Notes under the pieces: generated by a model | Seen by the model: only the letters and a program-made list of their open reading frames with translations | Told to the model about the DNA's origin: nothing | Database searches by the model: none | Part shown: positions 45,508 to 53,397 of the stretch, one piece after another | How the letters are laid out: every line of letters begins with the position of its first letter | Position numbering within the stretch: the first letter of the stretch is position 1 | NCBI RefSeq assembly: GCF_014837055.1 | Contig: NZ_JACSPQ010000001.1 | Span: 113,035-177,034, forward strand | Direction: 5' to 3' | Origin: Phocaeicola faecium | Lineage (GTDB): Bacteria > Bacteroidota > Bacteroidia > Bacteroidales > Bacteroidaceae | DNA: 64,000 bases | Program-made: the position numbers and the translations under genes

Positions 45508-45515
45508 CAAAGATA
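45508..45515 (-). promoter_or_regulatory. -7 box of the acyl-CoA ligase gene
   Basis: Minus-strand TATCTTTG fits TAnnTTTG; GTTG 20 bases upstream (45536-45539 on the plus strand as CAAC) may be the -33 element. Confidence 0.65.
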
Positions 45516-45716
45516 TAGTATTGTTTTGTTTAATCCAACAGTTTCAATGTTTAAAATGTTTTTCTTTCAAGGTATGTTTTTCAGTTTTATTATAAAATAA
45601 ATGGCAGGCTGATGTGGGATGGAAAAATCGTACTGTATGTCGGAGAAAAAGACCACCTCTTCTGCGTAGAGGGTTTATTTTTATAAATAAATAATGCAGA
45701 AATCGAATAAATTTTC

Positions 45717-45724
45717 TATCTTTG
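45717..45724 (+). promoter_or_regulatory. -7 box of the MaoC gene
   Basis: TATCTTTG fits TAnnTTTG and is identical to the divergent ligase box. It lies inside the longest MaoC frame, so the start must be downstream. Confidence 0.65.
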
Positions 45725-45756
45725 TCTACGGTTTAAGTGATATTAATAGATATTGT

Positions 45757-46221
45757 ATGGAGAAAGTTATTATCAACTCGTACGAAGATTTTGAAAAGTT
45801 AGTCGGACATCAGATAGGAGTTTCCGACTGGATAGAAATTCCTCAAGAGCGTATTAATCAGTTTGCAGACGCTACGCTGGATCATCAGTGGATTCATGTA
45901 GATACGGAACGGGCGAAGGTAGAAAGCCCTTATAAGAGTACGATTGTACATGGGTATCTTACTCTTTCTTTGCTTCCTCATTTGTGGAATCAGATTATTG
46001 AGGTGAATAACCTGAAGATGATGGTTAATTATGGTATGGATAAGATGCGCTTCGGACAGGCTGTTCTGTCAGGGCAGCGTGTTCGTCTGGTAGCCGATTT
46101 GCAGTCGCTCGTAAACTTGCGCGGGGTGGCCAAAGCGGAAATCAAATTTTCCATCGAGATTGAAGGGGCTAAAAAGAAAGCCCTTGAAGGTGTTGCCACC
46201 TTTTTGTATTATTTTAATTGA
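45757..46221 (+). CDS. MaoC family (R)-specific enoyl-CoA hydratase
   Basis: A 154-residue hot-dog-fold protein. The hydratase motif is clear: FADATLDHQWIHVDTERA with the catalytic Asp and His, then SPYKSTIVHGYLTLSLLP. It likely hydrates short or medium trans-2-enoyl-CoA to (R)-3-hydroxyacyl-CoA, as in NodN-like members. The start MEKVIINS is set by the -7 box at 45717; the longest frame would begin 63 bases earlier, upstream of the promoter. Divergent from the acyl-CoA ligase with matching promoters. Confidence 0.9.
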   Translation: MEKVIINSYEDFEKLVGHQIGVSDWIEIPQERINQFADATLDHQWIHVDTERAKVESPYKSTIVHGYLTLSLLPHLWNQIIEVNNLKMMVNYGMDKMRFGQAVLSGQRVRLVADLQSLVNLRGVAKAEIKFSIEIEGAKKKALEGVATFLYYFN

Positions 46222-46276
46222 TAGAGATAATCTTAACTTATTGAATATCATCGGTGTTTCGAAAGAGCGCCTGTGT

Positions 46277-46372
46277 GCTTAAACGCTATGGGATGAACTT
46301 GTTGAAATATCCGCATGTGTCAGTGAACACATCCGTATGTGTAGGGTTACACATGCGGATGCGTTTTTAAGC
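46277..46372. repeat. Intergenic palindromic element E (divergent type)
   Basis: Ends GCTTAAACGC (46277-46286) and GCGTTTTTAAGC (46361-46372) are inverted. A perfect 12-bp stem, ATCCGCATGTGT (46309-46320) with ACACATGCGGAT (46349-46360), encloses a second palindrome, ACACAT-CCGT-ATGTGT. It lies between the tandem MaoC and TIGR02757 genes; nothing else is seen in the gap. Confidence 0.75.
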
Positions 46373-46466
46373 GCGGGCATGGATTGCGTGTTCTGCTTCC
46401 GGCAAGGTAAAAACAGGGAGGGGGAGACGTGATTCATGCCTGACTTTTATGGGATAGAAATTAGTT

Positions 46467-47171
46467 ATGACTGACGAAGTGAAACAACGATTGTGCGCGT
46501 GGGCACAGGCTTATCACTGTACGGATTTTATAGATACCGACCCGGTACAGTTTCCGCATCGTTATCGTGAGCAAAGGGACATTGAAATCAGCGGATTGCT
46601 TACTGCTGTATTGAGTTTCGGAAACCGGAGCATGATACTGAAGAAGGCGGATGAGCTGGATGCCTTAATGGGACATTCTCCTTTGCGCTATGTATTGTCC
46701 CGGCGTTGGGATGATGATTTTAAAAGCAATGACTGGCGGAGTTTTTATCGCATGGTTTCTTATGCTGCTTTCCGCTGTTATTTTGAAAAGTTGTATGCGG
46801 TTTATGCTGCCGGTAAAACGTTAGAAGACGCTTTGCTCGGTTATTCAGGCATTCCGATGCAGCAGTTATGTGCCTTTTTGGGGGTATCCGACCGTAATCC
46901 GCAGAAAAAGTTGAACATGTTTTTAAGATGGATGATTCGACGCGATTCGGAAGTTGACTTCGGTGTATGGAAACGCATGAATCCTGCCGATTTGTTAATT
47001 CCGCTGGATACGCATGTTTGCCGTGTAGCATATCATATTGGGCTGACAGACAAGTCTTCGTTTTCCCTGACTAATGCCCGGCGGATAACCGAAGCGTTGG
47101 CACAGGTTTTTCCCGGAGACCCGTGTCTGGGCGACTTTGCCCTGTTCGGTTATGGGGTGACGCACAAGTAG
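46467..47171 (+). CDS. TIGR02757 family protein
   Basis: A 234-residue soluble protein of the TIGR02757/DUF2400 family, distantly like helix-hairpin-helix DNA glycosylases but of unproven function. The conserved core is visible: RDIEISGLLTAVLSFGNR near the start, FLRWMIRRDSEVDFGVW, then IPLDTHVCRVAYHIGL with the conserved Asp-Thr-His. Length is typical. The stop lies 3 bases from the stop of the convergent PAP2 gene. Confidence 0.88.
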   Translation: MTDEVKQRLCAWAQAYHCTDFIDTDPVQFPHRYREQRDIEISGLLTAVLSFGNRSMILKKADELDALMGHSPLRYVLSRRWDDDFKSNDWRSFYRMVSYAAFRCYFEKLYAVYAAGKTLEDALLGYSGIPMQQLCAFLGVSDRNPQKKLNMFLRWMIRRDSEVDFGVWKRMNPADLLIPLDTHVCRVAYHIGLTDKSSFSLTNARRITEALAQVFPGDPCLGDFALFGYGVTHK

Positions 47172-47174
47172 CCT

Positions 47175-47732
47175 TTAAAATTTCATCGAAGCATAGAAAC
47201 CGTAATGACCGTCTCCGGCAACGGGGCTGATGGTGAGTTCGTGTTTCTTTGCAAAAGGACGGGTAAAGATGTACGAACTTCCGGCTCCGATAGCAGCTCC
47301 GGCAGCAACGTCCCACCAGTCGTGTTTCTTCCCGTAGACTCGGCTCCATCCTACGTAAGTGGATAAGACATAAGCCGGAAGTCCCCATTTCCATCCGTAG
47401 CGGCGTTGGATAAAAGCTGCTGCCGTAAACGATACGGAAGTGTGCATGGAGGGGAAAGAGTGGTTGTCGCTGTGGTCGGGGCGGTCTTTCTTTACAATGT
47501 ATTTTAGCGCATACGTAACGCCAAGTGTGGTTGCGCCTGCGAATACTCCCTGTTTTAATCCTTCCCAATCTTTATTGATTAAAATGGCAGTCAGTCCGGC
47601 TACCGGAAGAAGAATTGCGCCTACGTCTCCCGATGTACGTACCGCTTTGCGGCTGCCCGTAACTGCTATTTCTTGTGCTTGGATGGAGACTGCAAGGCAG
47701 AGAGCTGTCAGAAAACAAATAATTGATTTCAT
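47175..47732 (-). CDS. PAP2 family phosphatase
   Basis: A 185-residue membrane-associated phosphatase of the type-2 phosphatidic-acid phosphatase family, acting on lipid phosphates such as undecaprenyl-PP or PA. The three motifs are present: KYIVKKDRP, the PSMHT version of PSGH, and SRVYGKKHDWWDV with the catalytic His. A signal peptide (MKSIICFLTALCLAVSIQAQ) suggests periplasmic activity, and the sequence carries several weak hydrophobic helices. It lies 7 bases after a lipid kinase gene, so kinase and phosphatase of lipid carriers are coexpressed. Confidence 0.9.
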   Translation of the reverse strand: MKSIICFLTALCLAVSIQAQEIAVTGSRKAVRTSGDVGAILLPVAGLTAILINKDWEGLKQGVFAGATTLGVTYALKYIVKKDRPDHSDNHSFPSMHTSVSFTAAAFIQRRYGWKWGLPAYVLSTYVGWSRVYGKKHDWWDVAAGAAIGAGSSYIFTRPFAKKHELTISPVAGDGHYGFYASMKF

Positions 47733-47739
47733 CTTTTGA

Positions 47740-48108
47740 CTAAAATAGTTTGGGGATAAATATAATAAGTCCTATCGTGGCTGCTGCTACGGCTAACATC
47801 AGAACAGCTCCTGCTGCCATGTCTTTTGCCCGCCCGATGGCTTCATTGTAATCCGGTGAAATGACATCGGCAAGGGCTTCGATGGCAGAATTGACGGCTT
47901 CTGCCGCCAGCACGGAGCCTATAGAAAAAACAACAGCAATCCACTCTCCGGCAGATAACCGAACGATTAATCCGGCTACGATGACGCACACCGCCGCAAA
48001 ACAATGTATCCATGCGTTATGCTCGTGCCTGATTAACCATTTGATTCCGTTGAAAGCATAGCGGAAGCTGAGCAACCGCTTGCGCAGAGTGAAGCCGTCG
48101 TTTTTCAT
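47740..48108 (-). CDS. dgkA: Diacylglycerol/undecaprenol kinase family protein
   Basis: A small membrane kinase of 122 residues with three hydrophobic helices. The family signature is intact: EAVNSAIEALADVISPDYNEAIGRAKDMAAGAV, with the catalytic Glu and metal-binding residues. It could phosphorylate diacylglycerol or undecaprenol; sequence does not decide. It lies between the ExoIII gene (6 bases) and the PAP2 gene (7 bases), implying one operon. Confidence 0.92.
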   Translation of the reverse strand: MKNDGFTLRKRLLSFRYAFNGIKWLIRHEHNAWIHCFAAVCVIVAGLIVRLSAGEWIAVVFSIGSVLAAEAVNSAIEALADVISPDYNEAIGRAKDMAAGAVLMLAVAAATIGLIIFIPKLF

Positions 48109-48114
48109 TACGTA

Positions 48115-48870
48115 CTACCAGTTTATCGTAACTTCTACCGGGCAATGGTCTGACCCGAAGATTTCCGTGTGAATTTTAGCGCCGGATAATTTGTCAGCCA
48201 AACGTTCGGAAGCGAGGAAATAGTCGATACGCCACCCTGCGTTTTTTTCGCGTGCCTTAAAGCGGTACGACCACCACGAATAAATGTTCTCCTGTTCGGG
48301 ATAAAAGTATCGGAACGTATCTATGAATCCGGCATCCAGCAGCGTCTGGAACTTTTCGCGTTCTTGGTCGGTGAATCCTGCATTCATACGGTTGGTTTTC
48401 GGATTCTTTAAGTCGATTTCCTTGTGTGCCACGTTCAAGTCTCCGCATACCAATACGGGTTTCTTGGCATCTAATGACTTTAAGAACTTCCTGAAGTCAT
48501 CTTCCCACGTCATTCGGTAATCCAGCCGTTTCAGTCCGTCCTGCGAGTTGGGAGTATATACAGTGACCAGATAAAAATTCTCCATTTCCAGTGTTATGAC
48601 ACGTCCTTCGTGGTCGTGCTCATCAATACCCAGCCCGTAGCTGACGTTCAGCGGTTGATGTTTGGTAAATATGGCTGTACCGGAATAACCTTTCTTTTCG
48701 GCATAGTTCCAGTAAGAAGTATATCCATCGAAGGCAAGATCAAGCTGTCCTTCCTGCATCTTTGTTTCTTGCAGACAGAAAAAGTCGGCATCAAGTTGCT
48801 TGAAAGCATCTCGGAATCCTTTGTCACAGCAAGCGCGTATGCCGTTTACGTTCCATGAAATAAGTTTCAT
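48115..48870 (-). CDS. xth: Exodeoxyribonuclease III / AP endonuclease
   Basis: Cleaves at abasic sites and has 3'-5' exonuclease activity in base excision repair. 251 residues from the second of two adjacent ATG codons. Diagnostic motifs: ISWNVNGIRA, LQETKMQ (catalytic Glu), CGDLNVAHKEIDL (Asp/Asn), and the C-terminal GSDHCPVEV (Asp-His pair). First gene of the xth-dgkA-PAP2 operon. Confidence 0.96.
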   Translation of the reverse strand: MKLISWNVNGIRACCDKGFRDAFKQLDADFFCLQETKMQEGQLDLAFDGYTSYWNYAEKKGYSGTAIFTKHQPLNVSYGLGIDEHDHEGRVITLEMENFYLVTVYTPNSQDGLKRLDYRMTWEDDFRKFLKSLDAKKPVLVCGDLNVAHKEIDLKNPKTNRMNAGFTDQEREKFQTLLDAGFIDTFRYFYPEQENIYSWWSYRFKAREKNAGWRIDYFLASERLADKLSGAKIHTEIFGSDHCPVEVTINW

Positions 48871-48904
48871 CATAAAAGAGTATAGGGGTTAGATAAAAAG
48901 AATA

Positions 48905-49600
48905 TTATTTTTTTAAGTCGAACAGATAAGTCAGCTTTCCTCCGATGTAAGAGTGAGCCGAGCGTGAGAAAAAGTCTTTCTTTGTACTGTTATAAAAGTC
49001 GCTTAGTCCGAAGTAGTACCTTGCTTCCAGAATGAAATTGCCGATACCGGTGCGCGCTTCCAGTCCTCCTCCGCCGATGATACCATAGTCGAATTTGTTT
49101 TCAGCCATTTTGCCGTATTGTTCATTGACTCCGTTCGGACGTTCTGACGGATGCCACGGGTCGCTTTTTTTCTCATTCTCGCTAAGCAGGAAGCCGACTT
49201 GTGGACCAAGATTAATGATGAACCTCACTCCATGTCCTTTGTCTTTACCGAAAGCAAGGTGTGCCATTAATGGAATCTCAATATAATTCATGGCGCGCTG
49301 ATAAGTATCGCCACTCCCGTCTTCAATACTTTCTTTCCAGCCTCGTTGCGAGTAATTGATTTCCATTTGGATACCGCAAATCATTTTGAAATATTTTTCG
49401 GAGATATAACGGGCTGTCACGCCGATATTCGGACCGATTAATTTGCTTTGCTTAATGCTGGGGTCGAAGCTGACGTTGCTTAAATTCACCCCTCCGTTGA
49501 CTCCGACTGAGAAGTTATGCCGTTCGTCCTGCAACTGGGCTTGGGCAGACAGGCTGATTAAACAAAAAAGCCCACAGATAATTATTTGGTATATTCTCAT
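48905..49600 (-). CDS. Outer-membrane beta-barrel protein (PorT-like family)
   Basis: A 231-residue exported protein with a signal peptide (MRIYQIIICGLFCLISLSAQAQ) and eight or so amphipathic strands, for example FSVGVNGGVNLSN, RFIINLGPQVGFLLSE and FILEARYYFGLSD. It ends YLFDLKK. It belongs to the large Bacteroidetes 'porin family/outer membrane beta-barrel' group; there is no evidence that it forms a transport pore. It follows the LysM gene by 48 bases on the same strand, so the two may be cotranscribed. Confidence 0.85.
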   Translation of the reverse strand: MRIYQIIICGLFCLISLSAQAQLQDERHNFSVGVNGGVNLSNVSFDPSIKQSKLIGPNIGVTARYISEKYFKMICGIQMEINYSQRGWKESIEDGSGDTYQRAMNYIEIPLMAHLAFGKDKGHGVRFIINLGPQVGFLLSENEKKSDPWHPSERPNGVNEQYGKMAENKFDYGIIGGGGLEARTGIGNFILEARYYFGLSDFYNSTKKDFFSRSAHSYIGGKLTYLFDLKK

Positions 49601-49648
49601 GAATCGATTGCTTCGTTATGTATGTTAAGTTCTGCTTTATGTAGAAGG

Positions 49649-51439
49649 TTAGTCAAAATCAAGTTTTATCAATTCGAAATCTTTGGTAAGATGAACGAAG
49701 AAAACCTTTCGGTTGATAAACCCTCCCCAATTATTAACGCGCTCAAACTTGAATCCGGTTTGTATCGGGATAACTTGGATGGCATTTAAATTTTCTTCCA
49801 GTTTATTTCCGTGTTGAGACAATCCTTTCAAGAAAAAGTAGCCGGTATCAAAGCCTAACATGCCGTACTTCGGAAAGATGTTTGCCATGTCTTTGCTATA
49901 CCAGCGACGATAGCTTTGAGTGAAGTCTACGGCAGCCGGAAATAGATTGTTGGTATAGAAAGAAGAATAGAAATAAGTGTCAAGTTCGTAAAAACTTGCC
50001 AGATAATCTTGTGTATAAGTTTGCCATTCCGGATAGCCAAACAGATGGATATCTGCCTCCGGATGGCTGCGCCGTATCTGCGTTAGCTGAGGAACCAGTC
50101 TGTTCAAAGCCAAATCCTGTCCGGATGTAGGGATGAATATGTTTGTTTTATTCGCGTCAATGGCAGCAAGCAGTTTAAGCGTATCTACGTTGGTTATCGA
50201 TTGATAGTTAATCTGATTATTGCTCAACTCCGTCTTCATGCCTTTGATAAATTCGTCTTTATCCTTGCTTCCTGTTCCCGCATCGAGAAAGACTACATTG
50301 GCTTTACTGAATTTGCGGAGGAAGTGTTCGTATACCTCTGAGTAAAGGTAAGACTGAGGCGTGTTTACCTGATAGACATACGGATTGCGGAATACTTGTT
50401 TTACTTCCGGAGAAAAAGGTATAACCACACGGACTTTGTTCTTTTCGGCAAAATCGGTCAGCTGATTGATACTGTTGGCATGTACAGCCCCGAATATGAT
50501 ATCCATATCCTTTAGTTCCGGTTTTGACAGAATAGTACCGGTCGAAGCCGTGTTCCCTTTTGTGTCATAGGTATAAATATCCAAAGAAACGCCTTGCTTC
50601 TTTAAACTGTCTACCGCAATAAGAAAACCTTCATAATATTCTATCATGCGTAATTGCTCGTCGTGGCTTTGACCTTCTGTGAAAGGTAATATGACGGCGG
50701 CTTTTACGGTTTGTATTTTACGGGGCGAGGGCTCACTCTGTTTGAATAATTCTTCATTGGAGGGAGCGTTGACCGGAGTCTTTTCCTGCGTGTCTTTTAC
50801 CGGTTGTGATGCGGGATAAGGTATGAAAAGAAACATCCCCCGTTTCAGTTTTCCGTTTTTTAATTCAGGGTTGGCTGCAATTAGTTCTTCTTGTGTGATG
50901 CCATACTTCCTGCTGATGCTGAATATGGTTTCCTTGCGGGCCACCTTGTGCATATCCCGCCACTCGTTGCTGTGTGCGTTTGCTTCAGAGTCTTTGCCTG
51001 CGTTTGCCAGATTCTCCTGAGGTTGTTTTATAGCGCTCTGTGCCGGAATGGAGATTACCTGTCCGATACGGAAATTGCTTGCGCTCAGTCCCGGATTGGC
51101 ATCGCAGATGGCTTGTGCCGTTACGTTGTATTTAACGGTCAGTTGATACAGTGTTTCTCCAGCCTGTATTGTATGGAAAGTTGGCTTTTCTTGATTTGAA
51201 CCACTGTTTACCTGCGGGATTTTTAAGGTTTCTCCTGCCCGTATTTGTTTTTCGCAACCGGGGTTCAAACGTACGATGTCTTCTATCGTTACGTTATACA
51301 TGCTGGATATGGAGTAAAGACTCTGTCCTTTGGTTATCGTGTGTAAAAAATATTCGTTTCCGTTCTGCGCCTGTACGGGGGTTCCCATGCTGCCGAACGT
51401 TAATACCAAAGACAAGCAAAGTGTATGAATGAATTTCAT
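49649..51439 (-). CDS. LysM protein fused to a periplasmic-binding-protein-like domain
   Basis: A 596-residue exported protein (signal MKFIHTLCLSLVLTFGS...QAQ). Three LysM domains follow, at ~33-78 (HTITKGQSLYSISSMYNVT), ~90-135 (HTIQAGETLYQLTVKYNVT) and ~160-210 (HKVARKETIFSISRKYGIT), which should bind peptidoglycan. After a linker, residues ~240-596 form a type 1 periplasmic-binding fold (KAAVILPFTEGQSHDEQLRMIEYYEGFL, DIIFGAVHANSINQL). The start is moved 21 codons downstream because a -7 box lies at 51470-51477. It could sense or bind a small molecule at the wall; no transporter genes are adjacent. Confidence 0.87.
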   Translation of the reverse strand: MKFIHTLCLSLVLTFGSMGTPVQAQNGNEYFLHTITKGQSLYSISSMYNVTIEDIVRLNPGCEKQIRAGETLKIPQVNSGSNQEKPTFHTIQAGETLYQLTVKYNVTAQAICDANPGLSASNFRIGQVISIPAQSAIKQPQENLANAGKDSEANAHSNEWRDMHKVARKETIFSISRKYGITQEELIAANPELKNGKLKRGMFLFIPYPASQPVKDTQEKTPVNAPSNEELFKQSEPSPRKIQTVKAAVILPFTEGQSHDEQLRMIEYYEGFLIAVDSLKKQGVSLDIYTYDTKGNTASTGTILSKPELKDMDIIFGAVHANSINQLTDFAEKNKVRVVIPFSPEVKQVFRNPYVYQVNTPQSYLYSEVYEHFLRKFSKANVVFLDAGTGSKDKDEFIKGMKTELSNNQINYQSITNVDTLKLLAAIDANKTNIFIPTSGQDLALNRLVPQLTQIRRSHPEADIHLFGYPEWQTYTQDYLASFYELDTYFYSSFYTNNLFPAAVDFTQSYRRWYSKDMANIFPKYGMLGFDTGYFFLKGLSQHGNKLEENLNAIQVIPIQTGFKFERVNNWGGFINRKVFFVHLTKDFELIKLDFD

Positions 51440-51469
51440 CGTTTTCTTGTTTCGAGATTTGTTGATTGG

Positions 51470-51477
51470 CAAAAGTA
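51470..51477 (-). promoter_or_regulatory. -7 box of the LysM gene
   Basis: Minus-strand TACTTTTG fits TAnnTTTG, 31 bases upstream of the proposed MKFIHTL start and inside the longest frame. Confidence 0.6.
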
Positions 51478-51540
51478 CAAAAAAGTTCGGTATAGCTTTC
51501 AATGTATGATATAAAACTTTTAAAATTCGCTGATAAATCT

Positions 51541-51580
51541 TTTAGAGCTTGTTTAATCGGAAAATTTAAACAGGCTCTTA
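51541..51580. other. Hairpin AGAGC-TTGTTTAAT in the LysM/MFS divergent gap
   Basis: AGAGC-TTGTTTAAT pairs with TTTAAACA-GGCTCT around a short A-rich loop, followed by TAAAACAACCC. A similar half (AGAGCCTGTTGTTTAAA) occurs at 31907 upstream of susC. Confidence 0.5.
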
Positions 51581-51613
51581 AAACAACCCTTTTGTTAAAT
51601 TTGTGCTCTTCCG

Positions 51614-51644
51614 ATTGTTCTTACGGGGAAAAGCCTTACTTTCG
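51614..51644 (+). promoter_or_regulatory. Probable promoter of the MFS gene
   Basis: ATTG (51614-51617), 19-base spacer, then TACTTTCG (51637-51644), one base off the TAnnTTTG box. It implies a leader of nearly 90 bases. Confidence 0.45.
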
Positions 51645-51738
51645 CATCCGCAATTTTGTGGGATGAATTTTGCTCGAATTGATATCTTTCAGACAGCGGT
51701 TTATCGGAAGAAACGTTAATAATGGAAACTAAATAAAG

Positions 51739-52959
51739 ATGGAAAATATTTTTAATAAACTTAAAGGGCATCCGCATGTTAAAGCGGAGACTACGTATGC
51801 GATATTGTTTGCGGTAGGTTTCTGTCATTTGTTGAATGACATGATTCAGTCGGTCATTCCGGCGATGTACCCCATTTTAAAGGATAACTTGGGGCTGACG
51901 TTTGCCCAGATAGGTGTTATTACATTGGTCTTTCAATTAACTTCTTCTATTTTCCAACCCTTTGTGGGCCGTTATGCCGACAAGCATCCGCAGCCTTACT
52001 CATTGTCTGCCGGGATGTGTTTTACGCTGGTTGGCTTGTTGTGTCTGGCTTTTTCGTCTCATTTTTTTACCATCCTTTTTGCCGTTGCGATTATTGGTTG
52101 CGGCTCTTCGGTATTTCATCCGGAGGCTTCACGGGTGGCACAGATGGCATCGGGCGGACGGAAAAGTCTGGCTCAGTCCATCTTTCAGGTAGGGGGGAAT
52201 GGAGGCAGTGCCATCGGTCCGCTGTTGGCTGCGTTGATCATCCTTCCTTATGGCCAACATGCCGTGGGATGGTTTGCGGTAGCGGCATTGCTTGCCTCTG
52301 CCATCTTGGTGAGGGTGGGAAGTTGGTATAGCCTGATGCTCGCCAGCGCGGGAGCGTTGAAGCGTGCGCGGCAGACGGTGGCTTGCAATTTGTCGGAAAG
52401 CCGCATACGCTGGGCGTTGGCTATACTGGTAATCATGATATTCTCGAAATATTTCTTTAATGCCTGCATGACAAGTTACTTTACGTTTTTCCTGATTGAG
52501 AAATTCGGACTCACGGTACAGCAGTCGCAGTTTTGTCTTTTCGCTTATTTGGCGGCATTCGCCGCAGGAACACTCCTCGGAGGATTTATGGGAGACCGTT
52601 ACGGGCGAAAGTATGTGATTTTGTTCTCCATCCTCGGCGCTGCTCCGTTTACGCTGGCGTTGCCTTACCTGAATTTGTTTTGGACGCTCGTTGTGGCTAT
52701 CCTTATCGGACTGATTATTTCATCGGCTTTTTCAGCCATTGTAGTGTATGCCACCGACTTGAAACCCGATAAGGTAGGAATGATTGCAGGTGTGTTTTTC
52801 GGACTGATGTTCGGGCTGGGAGGAATCGGTTCTGCCTTTTTCGGATGGTTGGCAGATAAGACCAGTATCGAGTTTATTTTCCGCATCAGTACATGGCTGC
52901 CTTTGCTGGGTGTTATCGCTGTCTTTTTGCCGAACACAAAGTCGGTAAATAACGCCTGA
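51739..52959 (+). CDS. MFS transporter of the fosmidomycin-resistance (Fsr) type
   Basis: A 406-residue inner-membrane exporter with 12 predicted helices. The N-terminus FAVGFCHLLNDMIQSVIPAMYP and the CGSSVFHPEASRVAQ segment are typical of the Fsr subgroup; GDRYGRKYVILFS is the standard MFS loop motif. The substrate is unknown; resistance to fosmidomycin is a family-based guess. Its last codons run into element F: the TGA stop at 52957-52959 is part of the element's CCTGAAAAC end. Confidence 0.9.
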   Translation: MENIFNKLKGHPHVKAETTYAILFAVGFCHLLNDMIQSVIPAMYPILKDNLGLTFAQIGVITLVFQLTSSIFQPFVGRYADKHPQPYSLSAGMCFTLVGLLCLAFSSHFFTILFAVAIIGCGSSVFHPEASRVAQMASGGRKSLAQSIFQVGGNGGSAIGPLLAALIILPYGQHAVGWFAVAALLASAILVRVGSWYSLMLASAGALKRARQTVACNLSESRIRWALAILVIMIFSKYFFNACMTSYFTFFLIEKFGLTVQQSQFCLFAYLAAFAAGTLLGGFMGDRYGRKYVILFSILGAAPFTLALPYLNLFWTLVVAILIGLIISSAFSAIVVYATDLKPDKVGMIAGVFFGLMFGLGGIGSAFFGWLADKTSIEFIFRISTWLPLLGVIAVFLPNTKSVNNA

Positions 52960-53050
52960 AAACACTCCGAATAGAAACCTGTTACACATGCGTTAGAATG
53001 GTCGAAGATATGCGGTTGTGTTATGCAAAACATGCGGTTGCGTTTTGACG
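52954..53050. repeat. Intergenic palindromic element F, overlapping two coding ends
   Basis: The left end GCCTGAAAACAC contains the MFS stop codon. The right part holds ACATGCGGTTGCGTTTT, containing both candidate ogt start codons. Arms ACACATGCG and ATGCGG repeats relate it to elements A and E, but the internal pairing is degraded. Confidence 0.65.
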
Positions 53051-53346
53051 AGTTTCGTCGGGGTGTTTATGCGGTAGTAATGGCTGTTCCTTGTGGTAAG
53101 GTTATCACTTACGGGCAGGTGGCGCAACTGGCGGGTTATCCTCGCCATGCGCGCATGGTAGGGCGCGTGTTGCGCGATGCGCCTGCTTCGTCCGGGCTTC
53201 CTTGCCACCGTGTGGTAAACAGTGTCGGGCGGACGGCTCCGCACTGGGAGGAACAAAGAAACCTGCTTGAAGCCGAAGGGGTGGTTTTCCGAAGCAACGG
53301 ATGTGTGAATATGGGAATTTGTCGGTGGAATTTTACCGACGAATAG
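53023..53346 (+). CDS. ogt: Short O6-alkylguanine-DNA alkyltransferase family protein (MGMT/Ogt C-terminal domain)
   Basis: Only the ~85-residue active-site domain of the alkyltransferase family is present (107 residues in all). The motif GLPCHRVVNSVG is intact with Cys61, so it is of the active PCHR type rather than the alkyltransferase-like PWHR type. GKVITYGQVAQLAG is the DNA-binding helix-turn-helix and its arginine-finger region follows. There is no N-terminal ribonuclease-like domain. Starts at 53023 or 53032 both lie inside element F, so the first 5-8 residues (MRLRF...) are encoded by repeat DNA. uvrA follows after 51 bases. Confidence 0.88.
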   Translation: MQNMRLRFDEFRRGVYAVVMAVPCGKVITYGQVAQLAGYPRHARMVGRVLRDAPASSGLPCHRVVNSVGRTAPHWEEQRNLLEAEGVVFRSNGCVNMGICRWNFTDE

Positions 53347-53356
53347 ATTTTTTCAG

Positions 53357-53364
53357 TAGTTTTG
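53357..53364 (+). promoter_or_regulatory. -7 box of uvrA
   Basis: TAGTTTTG fits TAnnTTTG, 33 bases before the uvrA ATG and just after the ogt stop. Confidence 0.6.
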
Positions 53365-53397
53365 CAAAGATGTTATTTACCCGGTTAAAAAGAACGC

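Noticed and set aside
53023-53346. Alkyltransferase-like (ATL) protein
   Set aside because: The active-site motif is PCHRV with cysteine present, not the tryptophan of ATL proteins.
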